Source: Acanthaster planci
Lineage: Eukaryota; Echinodermata; Asteroidea; Valvatida; Acanthasteridae
NCBI RefSeq assembly: GCF_001949145.1
Contig: NW_019091442.1
Span: 1,041,531 to 1,105,530, forward strand
Length of the DNA stretch: 64,000 nucleotides
Direction: 5' to 3'
The notes beneath the pieces were generated by a model. That model saw nothing but the letters and a program-made list of their open reading frames with translations. It was not told the DNA's origin and searched no databases. This document shows, piece after piece, positions 1 to 11,046 of the stretch (position 1 is its first letter; each line of letters opens with the position of its first letter). Position numbers and translations under genes: made by a program.

Positions 1-829
1 AAATGTGCCCACACTAAACTAAAACTCAGCCCTGTAAGTCTCACATTTTGAAATACACCTTTTCCTACGTCACACTTTGTCACGGATTCACAAATAGGAC
101 ACCTTAAAATAAAAGGTTTTGACAAAAAAAATTGAACCCACATGATTTGATGAAATTAAGTATACTGTACATGTAACTCCCGTGCACATACTTATAATCC
201 CATTTAATTACAATATTTGATTATTTTTACAAATGGGTTGAACAAATATTCTTTCATGGTATATGCCTGAAAACAGGTATTTCTTAACTTGCTGGAATGG
301 CCCATTTACATGTGCATGAACACATGAAGGGACATGTGAACAAAGTATGCACTGAACTACTATGCTGTGTATGCTATCGAGCTGTACATGGAAATCACCG
401 GTATCATACCATGTAGCAATCTACGTTTAGAAGGTTTTACATTTCTATTTTTATCAATTTCATATCCACTTTATAGTTCTTAGACTGTTCACTTGTCACA
501 ATTATACTGTGGTGACTTGTTTAGCATGATCAATGAAGCTCATGGGTAAAATTGTATGCATGGCTAAACTTCATGCATGCTACATTTAAACCCAAATCAT
601 GTGTTGGTAGTTTTTATATTATCATGTTACCCACTGGCAAAAAAATAAACACCCTAATGTGAAAACTGACAGATGCCCATGAGGAAGGATGGAAATTGGT
701 ATTAAATGGACTTGCATTTGCTTCAAAGTTCGGCAGAGATGACCTCAGAAGGTTTCATTCAATACACAGTAAAATGAGACAGAGAAGAAATTTAGTTCAA
801 CTTTAAACTGTGTGCAGTTCAATATTCAC
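1..829. other. Intron after the FerA exon, partial
   Basis: AT-rich with several TACATGTA-type palindromes. I see no exon, no recognisable transposon protein and no tandem repeat here. Confidence 0.7.
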
Positions 830-1025
830 CTCAACAGCCAACTCCTGCAATATGTGCAGATAGCCCTGTATTTCTTCCATGGCTTCACTGACATCAGTGG
901 CATTTTCTCTTAGCTTGGTAGCTTCCTCCACGATAGTAGCAAGACAAGCAGTGCGTGTGTCAAAGCGACGCTGGTCTAAAATGTTGGCCTTGTCCTTGGT
1001 GGGATCAATAGCTGGAAGTGGCTCC
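830..1025 (-). CDS. Ferlin exon: rest of FerA
   Basis: After a split Arg it reads EPLPAIDPTKDKANILDQRR, then FDTRTACLATIVEEATKLRE and IQGYLHILQELAVE. It matches FerA (family TxLDxxxxxLRxxxLxxIxEAA...AEdWLxxLxxLAEE). The acceptor gaag|gga lacks a strong pyrimidine tract and the donor is tgag|gtgaat, phase 0. The next expected exon (EPQNS-LPD, FerB) is off the left edge. Confidence 0.88.
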
Positions 1026-1939
1026 CTTCCAGAAGTATGAGAAATAATAATGCAGAAATAATTCTCTTATATTGCAACCACAAGTCAAGTCACTTCACTC
1101 ATTTTGAGCATTTATGATCAATTTTTGAGATTACACTGTAAATTTTGCCAATGTAAATAGCAACAAGAAGAACGTTGTATTTGTCGTGAGACAAACACTG
1201 AGCACAAACTCTGAACACACACAGTACAAGGTGTATGTGTGTATACTATGCTTGGGCATAGAATTTTCAAGCGACAGACCACTGCTGGTATGTTTTTTAC
1301 ATCAGCAGGTTACATGTACATGTGTTGACAATGAGACAAGCCTATTGCTTAGGACGGTATAGTTTATTCTATCATTTAAATGCATAATTCCAGATAATAC
1401 CTTTCACGGAAGATTTTTATCTTTTCATCACAACTTTTGGTTTGATGATGTCATCAAATTCAAACTACACACACGTTCATATCTGTTACCAATTTTAAAT
1501 AATAAGGCACTTCCAGTTTTGACCAGATGCAAAAGTCACAAGATTTTACGTATACAAGAAAAAATAAAGACCTGTACTGAGCAAGTTACAGGAAGTTACA
1601 ATTAAGTCTACGTGGATTTTTAAAAATTGAATATATTATACGAGTAATCAATGTTTTATGAGTGCAATGAAAAGAAAAATTGCACGAGGTGAAAGATGAA
1701 ACGCTTCGCCCCTTCACCGAATAGATTGTTTCATATGTTAACAAACGCAATTATGTTTACCATCGTACAAATGTGAAACATTCTTTGTTTTATACAACAC
1801 CTGTATAAATCCTCATTATCTGATTTGATTATACTTGTGGCATATTTTCTTTGTCTTAGTGCTGGCAGCATCAGCTGTGTTAACAAGCTTGTCAATTTCT
1901 CTATTAGGTAACATTGTGAATGTCGGATCTAAGTCTGTC

Positions 1940-2140
1940 ATGTTGCTGTGAATATTTTCCACCACAGCGCCACCACGCGGAAGCAGCAGAGCAATCGATC
2001 CAGAGGCATTCATTATCAATTTCTAATGCTCAGTTGTTAAAACATTTTTGCACTCTGCATGTGCGTCGCACGTGCGCGCCAGCTGTGTTGGTACAAATAA
2101 TTCAATGCCATGTGATCAATGATCCACCAATCAGATGAGG
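1940..2140 (-). promoter_or_regulatory. Candidate intronic promoter with CCAAT and E-box motifs
   Basis: Read on the minus strand, CTGATTGGTGG (an inverted CCAAT box, 2125-2135) is followed by a CpG-dense stretch with CACGTG (2068-2073). An open frame follows whose ATG at 1944 begins MTDLDPTFTMLPNREIDK. A GTATAA donor-like site at the CAC AA|GTATAA position would join in frame to the next ferlin exon (1025). The motif order is seen directly. Promoter activity and the spliced product are inference; there is no homology support for the frame. Confidence 0.2.
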
Positions 2141-2739
2141 GTAGTTATGCAGGTGTTGTATAAAGAACTTTAACAACTTAAAGAATGAAAAATATGAGAA
2201 GAATGCTGTGTTTTGAGAATTTTTTTCGGTTCAATAATTAGAAGTTAGAATGGGCAGTAATCAAACAACAGTCGTAAAGTCCGTAGTTCAATATTGAATC
2301 ATCGGACTGCACACTGACTTGCTTCCACCGACACATCAAGATCTGTGACGACCCTTAAAGTGATTTGAAGTGAATGCATGTACTGAACACACGTGCTGTA
2401 CGTGCATGGTTTTAACCCAATCAGACATACACACCAGAAGAAAGTATTTTTACCGGCAGGCAACAGGCCGGAATCAAATTCAGGTCTGTAGGAACACTAC
2501 CCTCCTTGCACAACGTGCTGATTCCTTTCACTGCAACAAATCTGCCCGACTATTTGCAAGAGCATGACAATACACGCTCACACACTTTCCCGAAACAGTG
2601 TTGCTTCATTGTATGTTACATGTACAAGGCCCATGGCTCACACTGCTACGGCTCTTACTGCTACGGGCTGTGTTGCCAGCAAAAGCTACAGATGGCAACT
2701 GAAGATTTAACATGAAGAGAATTTAAGCACCTGTAATTT

Positions 2740-3100
2740 GACACCTGATGATATCATCATGGCATTATTCTTCTAATACATTTTTGGGGTGTGAGGCTTT
2801 GTCTTGTGTTACTTTGATAAAGATGCAAGATTGTCAAGTAACCCAAATTGGCTTTGGAAATCTGTATACAAAGTCGATGGGGAAAAAAATAAACGTCCAA
2901 AATTCTCTAATAAATCATGTGATGACGTCATGACGTCATAATTAGGCACAAATTTTCAAAGTTGTCCAACTACATATGTGTGCTGGGTTTGAAGGGGATC
3001 GGCATCAAGGAAGGGGCGAGAGTCATGTGTAGAATAACCTTGTGCTGCCCATTAGCAAAAAGTGGAAAAAGGGGAGGGGGAAGCATCATTTTTTTAAAGA
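2740..3100. repeat. Copy of dispersed GATGACGTCAT repeat
   Basis: It contains AATAAATCATGTGATGACG followed by a second TGACGTCAT, as well as a TTTCAAAGTTGTCCA block. The same blocks, in the same order and spacing class, occur twice at 39785-40200. It is therefore a mobile or dispersed repeat; no class can be assigned. Confidence 0.45.
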
Positions 3101-3895
3101 AAACCAAAAGCTGTTTCAGCCAGTGCCCGAAACAGCTAATTAAGAAAATAAGCTAACTAAATCTTTGTTGTATTTTGCTATTAAGATTAAGCTTTAAAAA
3201 GTGCTTAGTACATGCATCAGGAAAATGCAGGTCACGGGTCTGACTCATATTCCATTTGATCAAGCTTGGGAAGTATTTTTAACAATCTCTTGGACAGCAA
3301 TAAGTACACACTGCCTATTAAGTTGCGCTGATGAAAGGCATAACCATGTACATGTACATGGTGTCAAGACACACCATGAACAATATAGGCACAAAATCAA
3401 CATTATCCCCCCTCCCACCCGATCAATTCTCATAAGAAAACATTGGATGGTACAGAAACACAAAGAACACCCCAAAACTAAACATATCTGTACAAGTTAG
3501 GAGCAGAGTTGCAATCAAACACTTCCCATGTACCGGTAGTTAGTTTACTGCTGGCTATTTAAGATGGTGTGGTATGCATAAATCTGTATCCATGTAATAC
3601 AGCACTAGACCATGTAGAGATATCAGGTACATGTACCTGTCATTAACTATAAGAAAAATAATTAACTTAACCAACAAGTATTGGAAAGGAAGCCATCTTT
3701 AAGACATAAGTATGCAGGAAAACTTACAACGTACTTTGAGCACTAATGTCTATATATGTTTAACTTCATTCGCCGACTAATGTCAATTTCTCAAACTGTA
3801 TTCTCAAAAAAACAACTCAATATTTGGCGGTTCAAGTACGTGGAGAGCAATTGATTGTGATTCTCATTGAGAGGTAGCAAGTGCATACATCTTAC

Positions 3896-4002
3896 CTGCA
3901 ATCAGCAACTAGCTGGTCTATCGTTCCTATCAGCTGAGCGGCTACCTCAGCAGGTGGGGCTCCAGCCTTCAAACTCATTTGAACCTTCTCTATGTTGGAA
4001 CT
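3896..4002 (-). CDS. Ferlin exon: start of FerA
   Basis: Thirty-five codons read SSNIEKVQMSLKAGAPPAEV and AAQLIGTIDQLVADC, an amphipathic helix fitting the first FerA helix (family LEaxLExVxxxLKA...LxxLIDELI). FerA is a helical bundle that binds membrane. The acceptor is ttag|agt and the donor gcag|gtaaga. Confidence 0.88.
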
Positions 4003-6439
4003 CTAAAACATGAATAATAAATAAAAATAAATGTACTAGTTCTATCAGCAACAAAACAATCCATAAATTTGTCTTTGAAAGAAATTCATGTGGACTTGAT
4101 TTACATGTATGGCCATAACAGTGAAAGAGCTGCCATGCCACCATAAATTACAGTGTACATTATGTTTCTCCAAATCCTACAGAAAGTGGTCTGCATCACT
4201 ATAGTGTAGCTTTCTACTAAAACATGGAGTACATATGCCAACAGCTATCAAACTTCTTGGGGGAACCCTAGCATAATTTTCCCAGTTATATGTATCAGTA
4301 AGTCAGTTTAAAGTAGTATTAAAAAGGCTTCAAATATTTCAACATCTAGGGTTTTGGAGGTGGCCACCCCAAAATCAGTATACAATGGATTTATCTTCTA
4401 AAAATTGAAACGAGAGAAATAAAAGGCAATTTCTTTCCACAACCAACGGGGCTGATTTTGGAAACACGCGAGGTCAAATGAGGCATGAAGATACACATGA
4501 AGATACATGTAAGCTGGCATCAATGTGGCCCCGGGATGCATTAAAATGAGTTTTGATGACATGTAAAAAATGCAAAATATACATTAATCTCTAAGATGTA
4601 TAAACCTAAAATTTTACTCTTAGCTGGTCAAAATTGTGAGATTTGTTCCAAAATGAGGGAGTACGGGACATTGAAGGTGGAGAGTGCACTCGTGTTCAGT
4701 GTGGGAACAGCTACACTAAAATAAGGCGGTCAAGCATAGGAATCAGTACCGAGACTGGTATCTTGGCCTGAATTGCAGGCTACATGTACCTTGTAATGTG
4801 TGCTTGTTTATTGCTGAGCCTACCATGTTCAGTGTGTTGAAGGAAAACAGATAAACACATATAGGATTCTTCTTGTGAAAGTGTGAAGATTCATTTCCTA
4901 TGAAAGTAACCACCGACTCGCCGATGAATGAGGACAATGGCAAGCAACCTGGCAGTGTTGCAGGGCTCACTGCCGTTGCGGTCCCAAACACAAACCTGGC
5001 AGTTGTGCAGAAGCACAGCACCGTACATACACCGTACTGTCAGATGCCATACAACACCAGCACTCGGCGAGGCTTATGTGTCGCTTTTCTCAGTTTGGAG
5101 TGCTTTTGCAGACACTGGATATTTGTTGAAGCAGTCCTCAATAATCCTTGGCACAGTATATTTCATTTGCGACAACCAGGAAGGTTTAAAATCTATCCTT
5201 AATGCATTGTCCGTGAACGATCGATTCAATACAGTTTTGCATGGAACAGCGAGACCAAGTCTCAGTGTACGAGATTCCTGTCCGAAACTACAAAGTGCAC
5301 AAGACTGGGGAATGTTTTATTTTATGACAAAACAAAACAAATCACGCACTTAAAATTGATGGATGGAAGAATCAACATTGCATACAAGAACTGTGCAAAA
5401 ACGTTAAATTTTGAGCTGGCCTCTACTATGCTCGTGTGTGAAATATACACACTGTTGACAACCGTATCGCCCCCATGACGTTTTGGGGTCACCAGCATAT
5501 CATAAATACATAATGAACATTTCTTAAATAGGCGAAACAGGGACTCGCAGAAGCCCACGTTTGAGACGTTTTTTTGGTCATAAATGGGAAAAGTGTTTCA
5601 TTTCTTCATGTTAATTTTGAAAGATGGTCTTATCACCTATTGTTTAAAGGCTATAATTGGAGAAAGACTGTTTTCTTTTTCATACCTCTTTAAGAACGTA
5701 ATTGTAGAAATCATTTTATCCCTTCATTCGAGTGAACTTAAGGAAATTCATGTCATAACATCAAACCCATAGATTGATGTTTGAAGTCAAATAAAGATAT
5801 AGACATATTATAATGATAATTTCCAAACACAAAATAACAAATATCATAACATACATGTACCCCCCAAGAAACTACAATATGTTCTAGCCACAATGATAAG
5901 GACAATCGGCAGTCAAGTATGGATGATGATCATTGTCATATTAAATCCTTGGCTCAAAGACAAAGTACATGTACTAAGGGTTGTGTGCTATGAAAATGAC
6001 ATGCTTATCTTTTCTGAGATCCTAACTCTGCTGCTCCATTAACACAAGTACATGTAAGTTAGTGTTTTTAATTTCTCATTCATGTCAAAAGTGGAAATGA
6101 TGTGAATAAATCATCTCTTAACCCTAACACTCCTCAATCCTTCACCTGTTGGAGGACTCAGGACTGTTAGGGTTAAAGAACCTGTAATTTAGCATACATG
6201 TAGAGCACATTAAAGCAAAGATTTGTCCCTGACATGTGAATTTGAGCCAGTGAGCAACAGGTCAGTAAATTTTATTTACCTGTTAATGAAGTTAATCACA
6301 AGGCGCAATAAGGTACGTGTACATGAATGTTAGCACTCAAAAGAGTATAGTAATTAAACTTCCTATAATCCATCAAGGAAACCAAGCCTTTCCCCATAAA
6401 ACAATATTTCGATATGCAAAACTTTGATAGTTTTCTCAC
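4003..6439. other. Ferlin intron, 2.4 kb
   Basis: AT-rich, with no exon or transposase frame seen. Open frames near 4900-5350 on both strands have no recognisable family and no splice context. A tiny TTAA-flanked palindrome at 6122-6172 is listed separately. Confidence 0.65.
6122..6172. mobile_element. 51-bp TTAA-flanked palindromic element
   Basis: TTAA at 6118-6121 and 6173-6176 brackets inverted ends CCCTAACACTCCT and AGGACTGTTAGGG. TTAA duplication plus CCC ends is the piggyBac signature. At 51 bp it is extremely small, so a chance hairpin cannot be excluded. Confidence 0.45.
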
Positions 6440-6856
6440 CAGACGTTCCACTTTGCGCAGTAGCAGGTTGAGCGAGTTCAGTCTAAAACTGACATCTTCC
6501 CAATCAGAGTTGATGACAACAAGAGGCTTATTCTCCACCCATGGCAAGAAGTAATACTTGCAGCCATCATACACTGCGTTGGTTGGCTGTGTTGTTGATG
6601 CCTGTGGTTCACAATTCTCATCCAATTTGTTTCCGTAGTTACCAATGCTGACCTCGAATTCCACAGGATCATCACTTTCACTGACCATAGTGGCATCAAT
6701 GAAGCAGGCATACAGGATGTATTTGCGACGGCGGAGGTATTTCTGCACACGTAGGACATCTTGGTGGCTGAGCTCCTCAGCTTGCACTTCAGGATGTTCA
6801 CCTAATTTGGTCTCCAAGCTCAGCAGCACACGACCACGATATGCCACACCTTCTCC
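6440..6856 (-). CDS. Ferlin large exon after C2C (417 bp)
   Basis: This exon of 139 codons is the strongest ferlin signature in the window: [74 protein letters not shown] and [16 protein letters not shown]. These blocks follow the same order in dysferlin and myoferlin. The acceptor is gcag|gga and the donor tctg|gtgaga, both phase 0. A Met-initiated frame starts 18 codons upstream (6910) but that part is intron. Confidence 0.97.
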
Positions 6857-8464
6857 CTGCAAGCAGGAACACGGGATTGGGATACATAACAATGCCTCAT
6901 ACCAACTCATTTATTTTAGTATTTCTGCTTCATTTCTGCTTTCTAAAGGATGTGATCTGCTTTGAGACCTTTTTCCACCAAATGTAGCCGTAGACCAGTG
7001 TATAGTAATGCTTGATCGTAAGCACCCAATGTTGAAAATTTGGTGATCTCCACTCCTCTGAGGTCCATTTTGTCAATAGATGATAGCATGAATGTTGTTT
7101 TGAGACTCCGTTAGAATTGAATTAGAAGAGTTTTAGAGGCCTTTCAATGTTTTCCATGCTCTTAAATTTCGAATTTTTTTTTCAAAAATGTTTTGACCCA
7201 CCCACCCAACCCATTTTTGATAGGAAAAAAACATTTTTTCCATTCAGTATTATACCACGCATGGTGCAGCCATGCTGTATGCTGTGCCATGACCACACCT
7301 ACAAATTCACATCTACAGCAGTCCTTGATATAATATTCTTCTGGATATAAAAGCTCTTTTTTTTTGCACATTTACACTTTTTTCCCATTGACTATGTGCA
7401 TTTAACTTAATGCAGTTACACCCCTCTCATTAACAGCACTTTAAGGTCTAAATATCATGTCCCAGATAAAAACATGGGAAATATTCACCTGAATTTTGTA
7501 TTACACAGCAGTGCATCAGCTAAAATGGGTTGCATTTATGAACCGGCTAATGCTTTGTAAGCCCGGCGATGATCCAACAGAAAGTACATGCACTGAGATT
7601 TCGACGTGAATATACGAAATTGAAAAGTACCTACATGTATGCATGAAGAGTATTCTAATTTTGTGAACTAACTCTCAAAAAGTATTTCTATTTTCTTGTT
7701 ATCGTTCATGTTTTCAGCTTATCACATTTCTGAATGCATTATGTTGTCACGGGTGTGACTGATACCCCGCCATTCCATGTCATTTTTGCTGTCTCCAGCA
7801 TTAGGAACCAGTTTAGCATTCATGCTTCTGTAACTGGGAACAAAGCTGAATAAGATCGTAGTTCACGTAGGTCAAAATTTTGATTTCTTTTTCTTTGAAA
7901 AGTACATTTCGTTTTTTAATAATTTACCTAGACACACCCACCATATCAAGAAAAAATAGACTGCAATTTCAAAACATTGAACATTTTGAGTGGCCTCTTA
8001 CCTTTTTGAGCAAAAGGTTATTGTAGTCCACCCCTTTCAGACATGTCTCATATCAATAGTTCAGCACCATAATAAACATCAATGGGTCACATGACTGCCG
8101 GTTGGCAATCATGTAATAGCAAAACATGATTTTTCAGTTTGATCACAGCCAATTTACAAAGGCGACATCAGAACCCACGGCACTGCAAACACGCTGATAC
8201 CACACAACACACTCTTAAATATTGTCCCTTCACAAGTAAGACCTTTAATTTTCTCCACATCCGAGTTGGTATCATCAATCCTAAATATATTTCCTTAAAT
8301 TAAAGCAATTTTTATTATTTCCATGAGGCAAATTTTGATAACTTTTGTGGATCAGCAATATTCAGCAAAATATGTGCAATTTCAGGATCAATAGGCAGCA
8401 TTTCAAATGGGCAAGCTGTGCACACATGAAGATTGAATATTCAGACTGAAATTGAAGTGATTAC
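6857..8464. other. Ferlin intron, 1.6 kb
   Basis: AT-rich intron with homopolymer runs and no recognised coding or mobile sequence. Confidence 0.65.
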
Positions 8465-8565
8465 CTTGCCCATGTTCAAATCTTCATACTGGTCAGGAAG
8501 CTCCGAGAACTCTCTGGTTGATCCATAAAAGTTGACAAAACACGGACCAAAAGTGGGGAGGAAAC
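8465..8565 (-). CDS. Ferlin exon: end of C2C (PTFGPC motif)
   Basis: Thirty-three codons after a split Gly read [19 protein letters not shown] and [14 protein letters not shown], near-identical in pattern to the family GFxPTFGPCxxNxYGSxREF. The acceptor is tcag|gtt and the donor caag|gtaatc. Phase matches the exon 14.4 kb upstream, so any exon hidden in that intron would have to be a phase 1-1 cassette. Dysferlin has an alternatively used exon near this position. Confidence 0.95.
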
Positions 8566-10505
8566 CTGATTCAGTAAAAAGGAAAACCAATGTAAAACAC
8601 TTAAATCATGTACTTGTATATTCATAAAACACTGATATTGCAATTTTTCCCTACAGGGATCTTTACACAAACTGCCAAATAGATAATGTAACCTGTCAGG
8701 GATGTATTATACAAATATTGACTGCTTTGATGAGTGATATAGTATTCTCCCAAAGTGATCCACGAAGCGTTCTTTTTTCCCCCAAGGTGAAATCAATATT
8801 TGTTTTATAACACCTCACCCAAAGACTCTGCACAATTTAAGCTAAAACGCAATAATAAAACAGCAAAGAGCAAAGCGTCAGTGTTCCATTTTGCAAATCA
8901 TGTGTTAGCATGTGCGTACCATGTGACCCTGACTATTTGCATTTTCGTTCTCTTATCTATTCAATTTGTAGCTGCAATCCTGGACAAATCTCATTGTAAC
9001 ATGCCCCCCTCGTCCCCTGTCAATGCCGTTTCTCATTGGGTAAGTTGGGCAGAATCAGAGGGGGATCTTTTCACCGAGCTTCCCACAATGTGTTCCAACT
9101 ATTTTGTCCAGGATTGTCTGCGTTTCTTTGTGGAAAGTGGGTATCATGAGTGTGGGTCTGTGTTACCCAGGAGGGCGGGGGGTTTTCCGCGTTTCTGTTT
9201 TGGGCACTTCCGTGTGATGCTGTAAGCATTAGATGGTTATGGAATGGAATAAATAATGACTATTATAGGCAAGGTGTGGTAGTATGCCCTGTCAAGAGCA
9301 TAATACACCCCCACCAAAAAAAGTATATGTAAATACACATGTACACAGTTATTTAATATTTAGTGATACAAAAGCTATGGGTTATGATCACCCAACGGTA
9401 CAGGATTCTTTCAGTGGAAGGGTCCATAGTAAATTTGCGCAGATGGGATTGCTGCTCGCAGGTATCAGCAACAAGAAGCAAGCTGGCCGTTGAAAATGGG
9501 ATAAGTTGGGCGTATCGTGAATGGTGCACCATACAATTTCAGCACACATCTCTCTCAAGTGAAGTTTTTTATTTGGTCTGAAGGGCTCTATGGTTACATG
9601 AGGAATACACAATTCTGTCTGATCTCTTTTTACTTTCTAGTTGGGTTTCAGATGAAGCATTGCAATGGTGCACATGAAAAAAAAGGATGTGACTCTCCTT
9701 TTTTCGGGTGAGGCAGTGTACCGTTGCAGTTGTTATCGTGCACGCCCCTGCAGCATTTTTCAAGAGCGGGATGTACGCACTTGATGGTTCGATGGGTTTG
9801 AGAGTAACAGATAAAGGTTTATGCTATAAGCCGAGGTACATGCCTGTGCTATTCCTAGTTTCATTGCTACGGATATATATATACAATGTAGTTCTTTGAT
9901 TGCTACAGCTACACATGTAGTTCTTTTTCAGAGCGAGGATATATGTGCATAGATGCGTGTGTCTGAAGTGGTGGTACAAAAATAGTAAATCTAGCAAGTG
10001 TCACATGACACACTTGCAGCCAATAAAGATACAGAATCTGTGGGTGAGGTGTTATAATGCTCAATATAGCAACACTATACCTAACATTATACATGTACAT
10101 TTATGTGCACACTTTAGCACATGACTGGTTTACAAACAGATATGTTGAAAAGGTTTATAATATGTTTTAAGTCAACTACTATAAATAAAACTGCACATCT
10201 AAAGGTATCTGGTTTGACAGGATGCACCCTATCACTGGCATGGAAGAGATAGGCCAGTGAGAAAAATTTTACATGACACAAACAAGATTGTACATTTGAA
10301 ATAGGCTGCACATGTTTGGCACAGTGTCCCAAATAGGCATGCACTTGTGTGCTTATGGTGTTTTTTAATCGAAGAGATTTTACCTCGCATGAAAACATAC
10401 ATGTACCAACTGTTGCTCCTGCATGAAACCTATATTTTACCAAGAGTATGACACCAGGTAATAAACTGAAGAGATATGTAAGGTGTCACAGTAACAAACA
10501 TGTCA

Positions 10506-11046
10506 CAGTGTTGTAGCCCTGTCCATCACAAGTCCTTTCACAAAACAAGTCATAAAGAGTAGGAAGGATGAAAAAGCAATGCATTTGCCACACTTCTAGT
10601 AGCTTGTGATTTGACTGGCAACTGGATAGTTCGTGAGGGACTTGTGATTTGACTGGCAACTGGATAGTTCGTGAGGGACTTGTGATTTGACTGGCAACTG
10701 GATAGTTCGTGAGGGACTTGTGATTTGACTGGCAACTGGATAGTTCGTGAGGGACTTGTGATTTGACTGGCAACTGGATAGTTCGTGAGGGACTTGTGAT
10801 TTGACTTGCAACTGGATAATTTGTAAGGGGCTTGTGATTTGACTGGCAACTGGATAATTTGTAAGGGGCTTGTGATTTGACTGGCAACTGGATAATTTGT
10901 AAGGGGCTTGTGATTTGACTGGCAACTGGATAATTTGTAAGGGGCTTGTGATTTGACTGGCAACTGGATAATTTGTAAGGGGCTTGTAATGTGACTGGCA
11001 ACTGGATAATTTGTAAGGGGCTTGTGATGAAATGACTACAACACTG
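10506..11046. mobile_element. hAT-type element carrying a 38-bp minisatellite
   Basis: The ends are CAGTGTTGTAG and CTACAACACTG in inverted orientation, and the subterminal ccatcacaagtcc is shared with the copies at 21203 and 24843. The flanking octamers (acatgtca, gtacacta) do not match, so no target duplication is visible. The interior is almost entirely an 11-copy tandem array. Confidence 0.65.
10603..11020. repeat. 38-bp minisatellite, 11 copies
   Basis: Each unit contains CTTGTGATTTGACTGGCAAC and then GGATAGTTCGTGAGGGA or GGATAATTTGTAAGGGG. The first five units carry the TTCGTGAGGGA form and the last six the TTTGTAAGGGG form, so two sub-arrays were amplified separately. Because 38 is not a multiple of three, all three minus frames stay open and read SSCQSNHK-type peptides. 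These are artefacts, not a gene. Confidence 0.95.

Larger units (their letters stand above)
1026..3895. other. Ferlin intron, 2.87 kb
   Basis: It holds a GC- and CpG-richer patch near 1960-2090, described separately, and a copy of the dispersed GATGACGTCATGACGTCAT repeat at about 2740-3100. The rest is AT-rich and unremarkable. No ferlin exon is expected or seen. Confidence 0.7.

Noticed and set aside
4743-5353. Overlapping frames of 92-141 codons near 5 kb
   Set aside because: No recognisable family, no start or splice support, and they lie inside a ferlin intron.
8800-9225. 141-codon plus-strand frame with a hydrophobic stretch
   Set aside because: One membrane-like segment is not enough. 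No homology, promoter or splicing signals support it.
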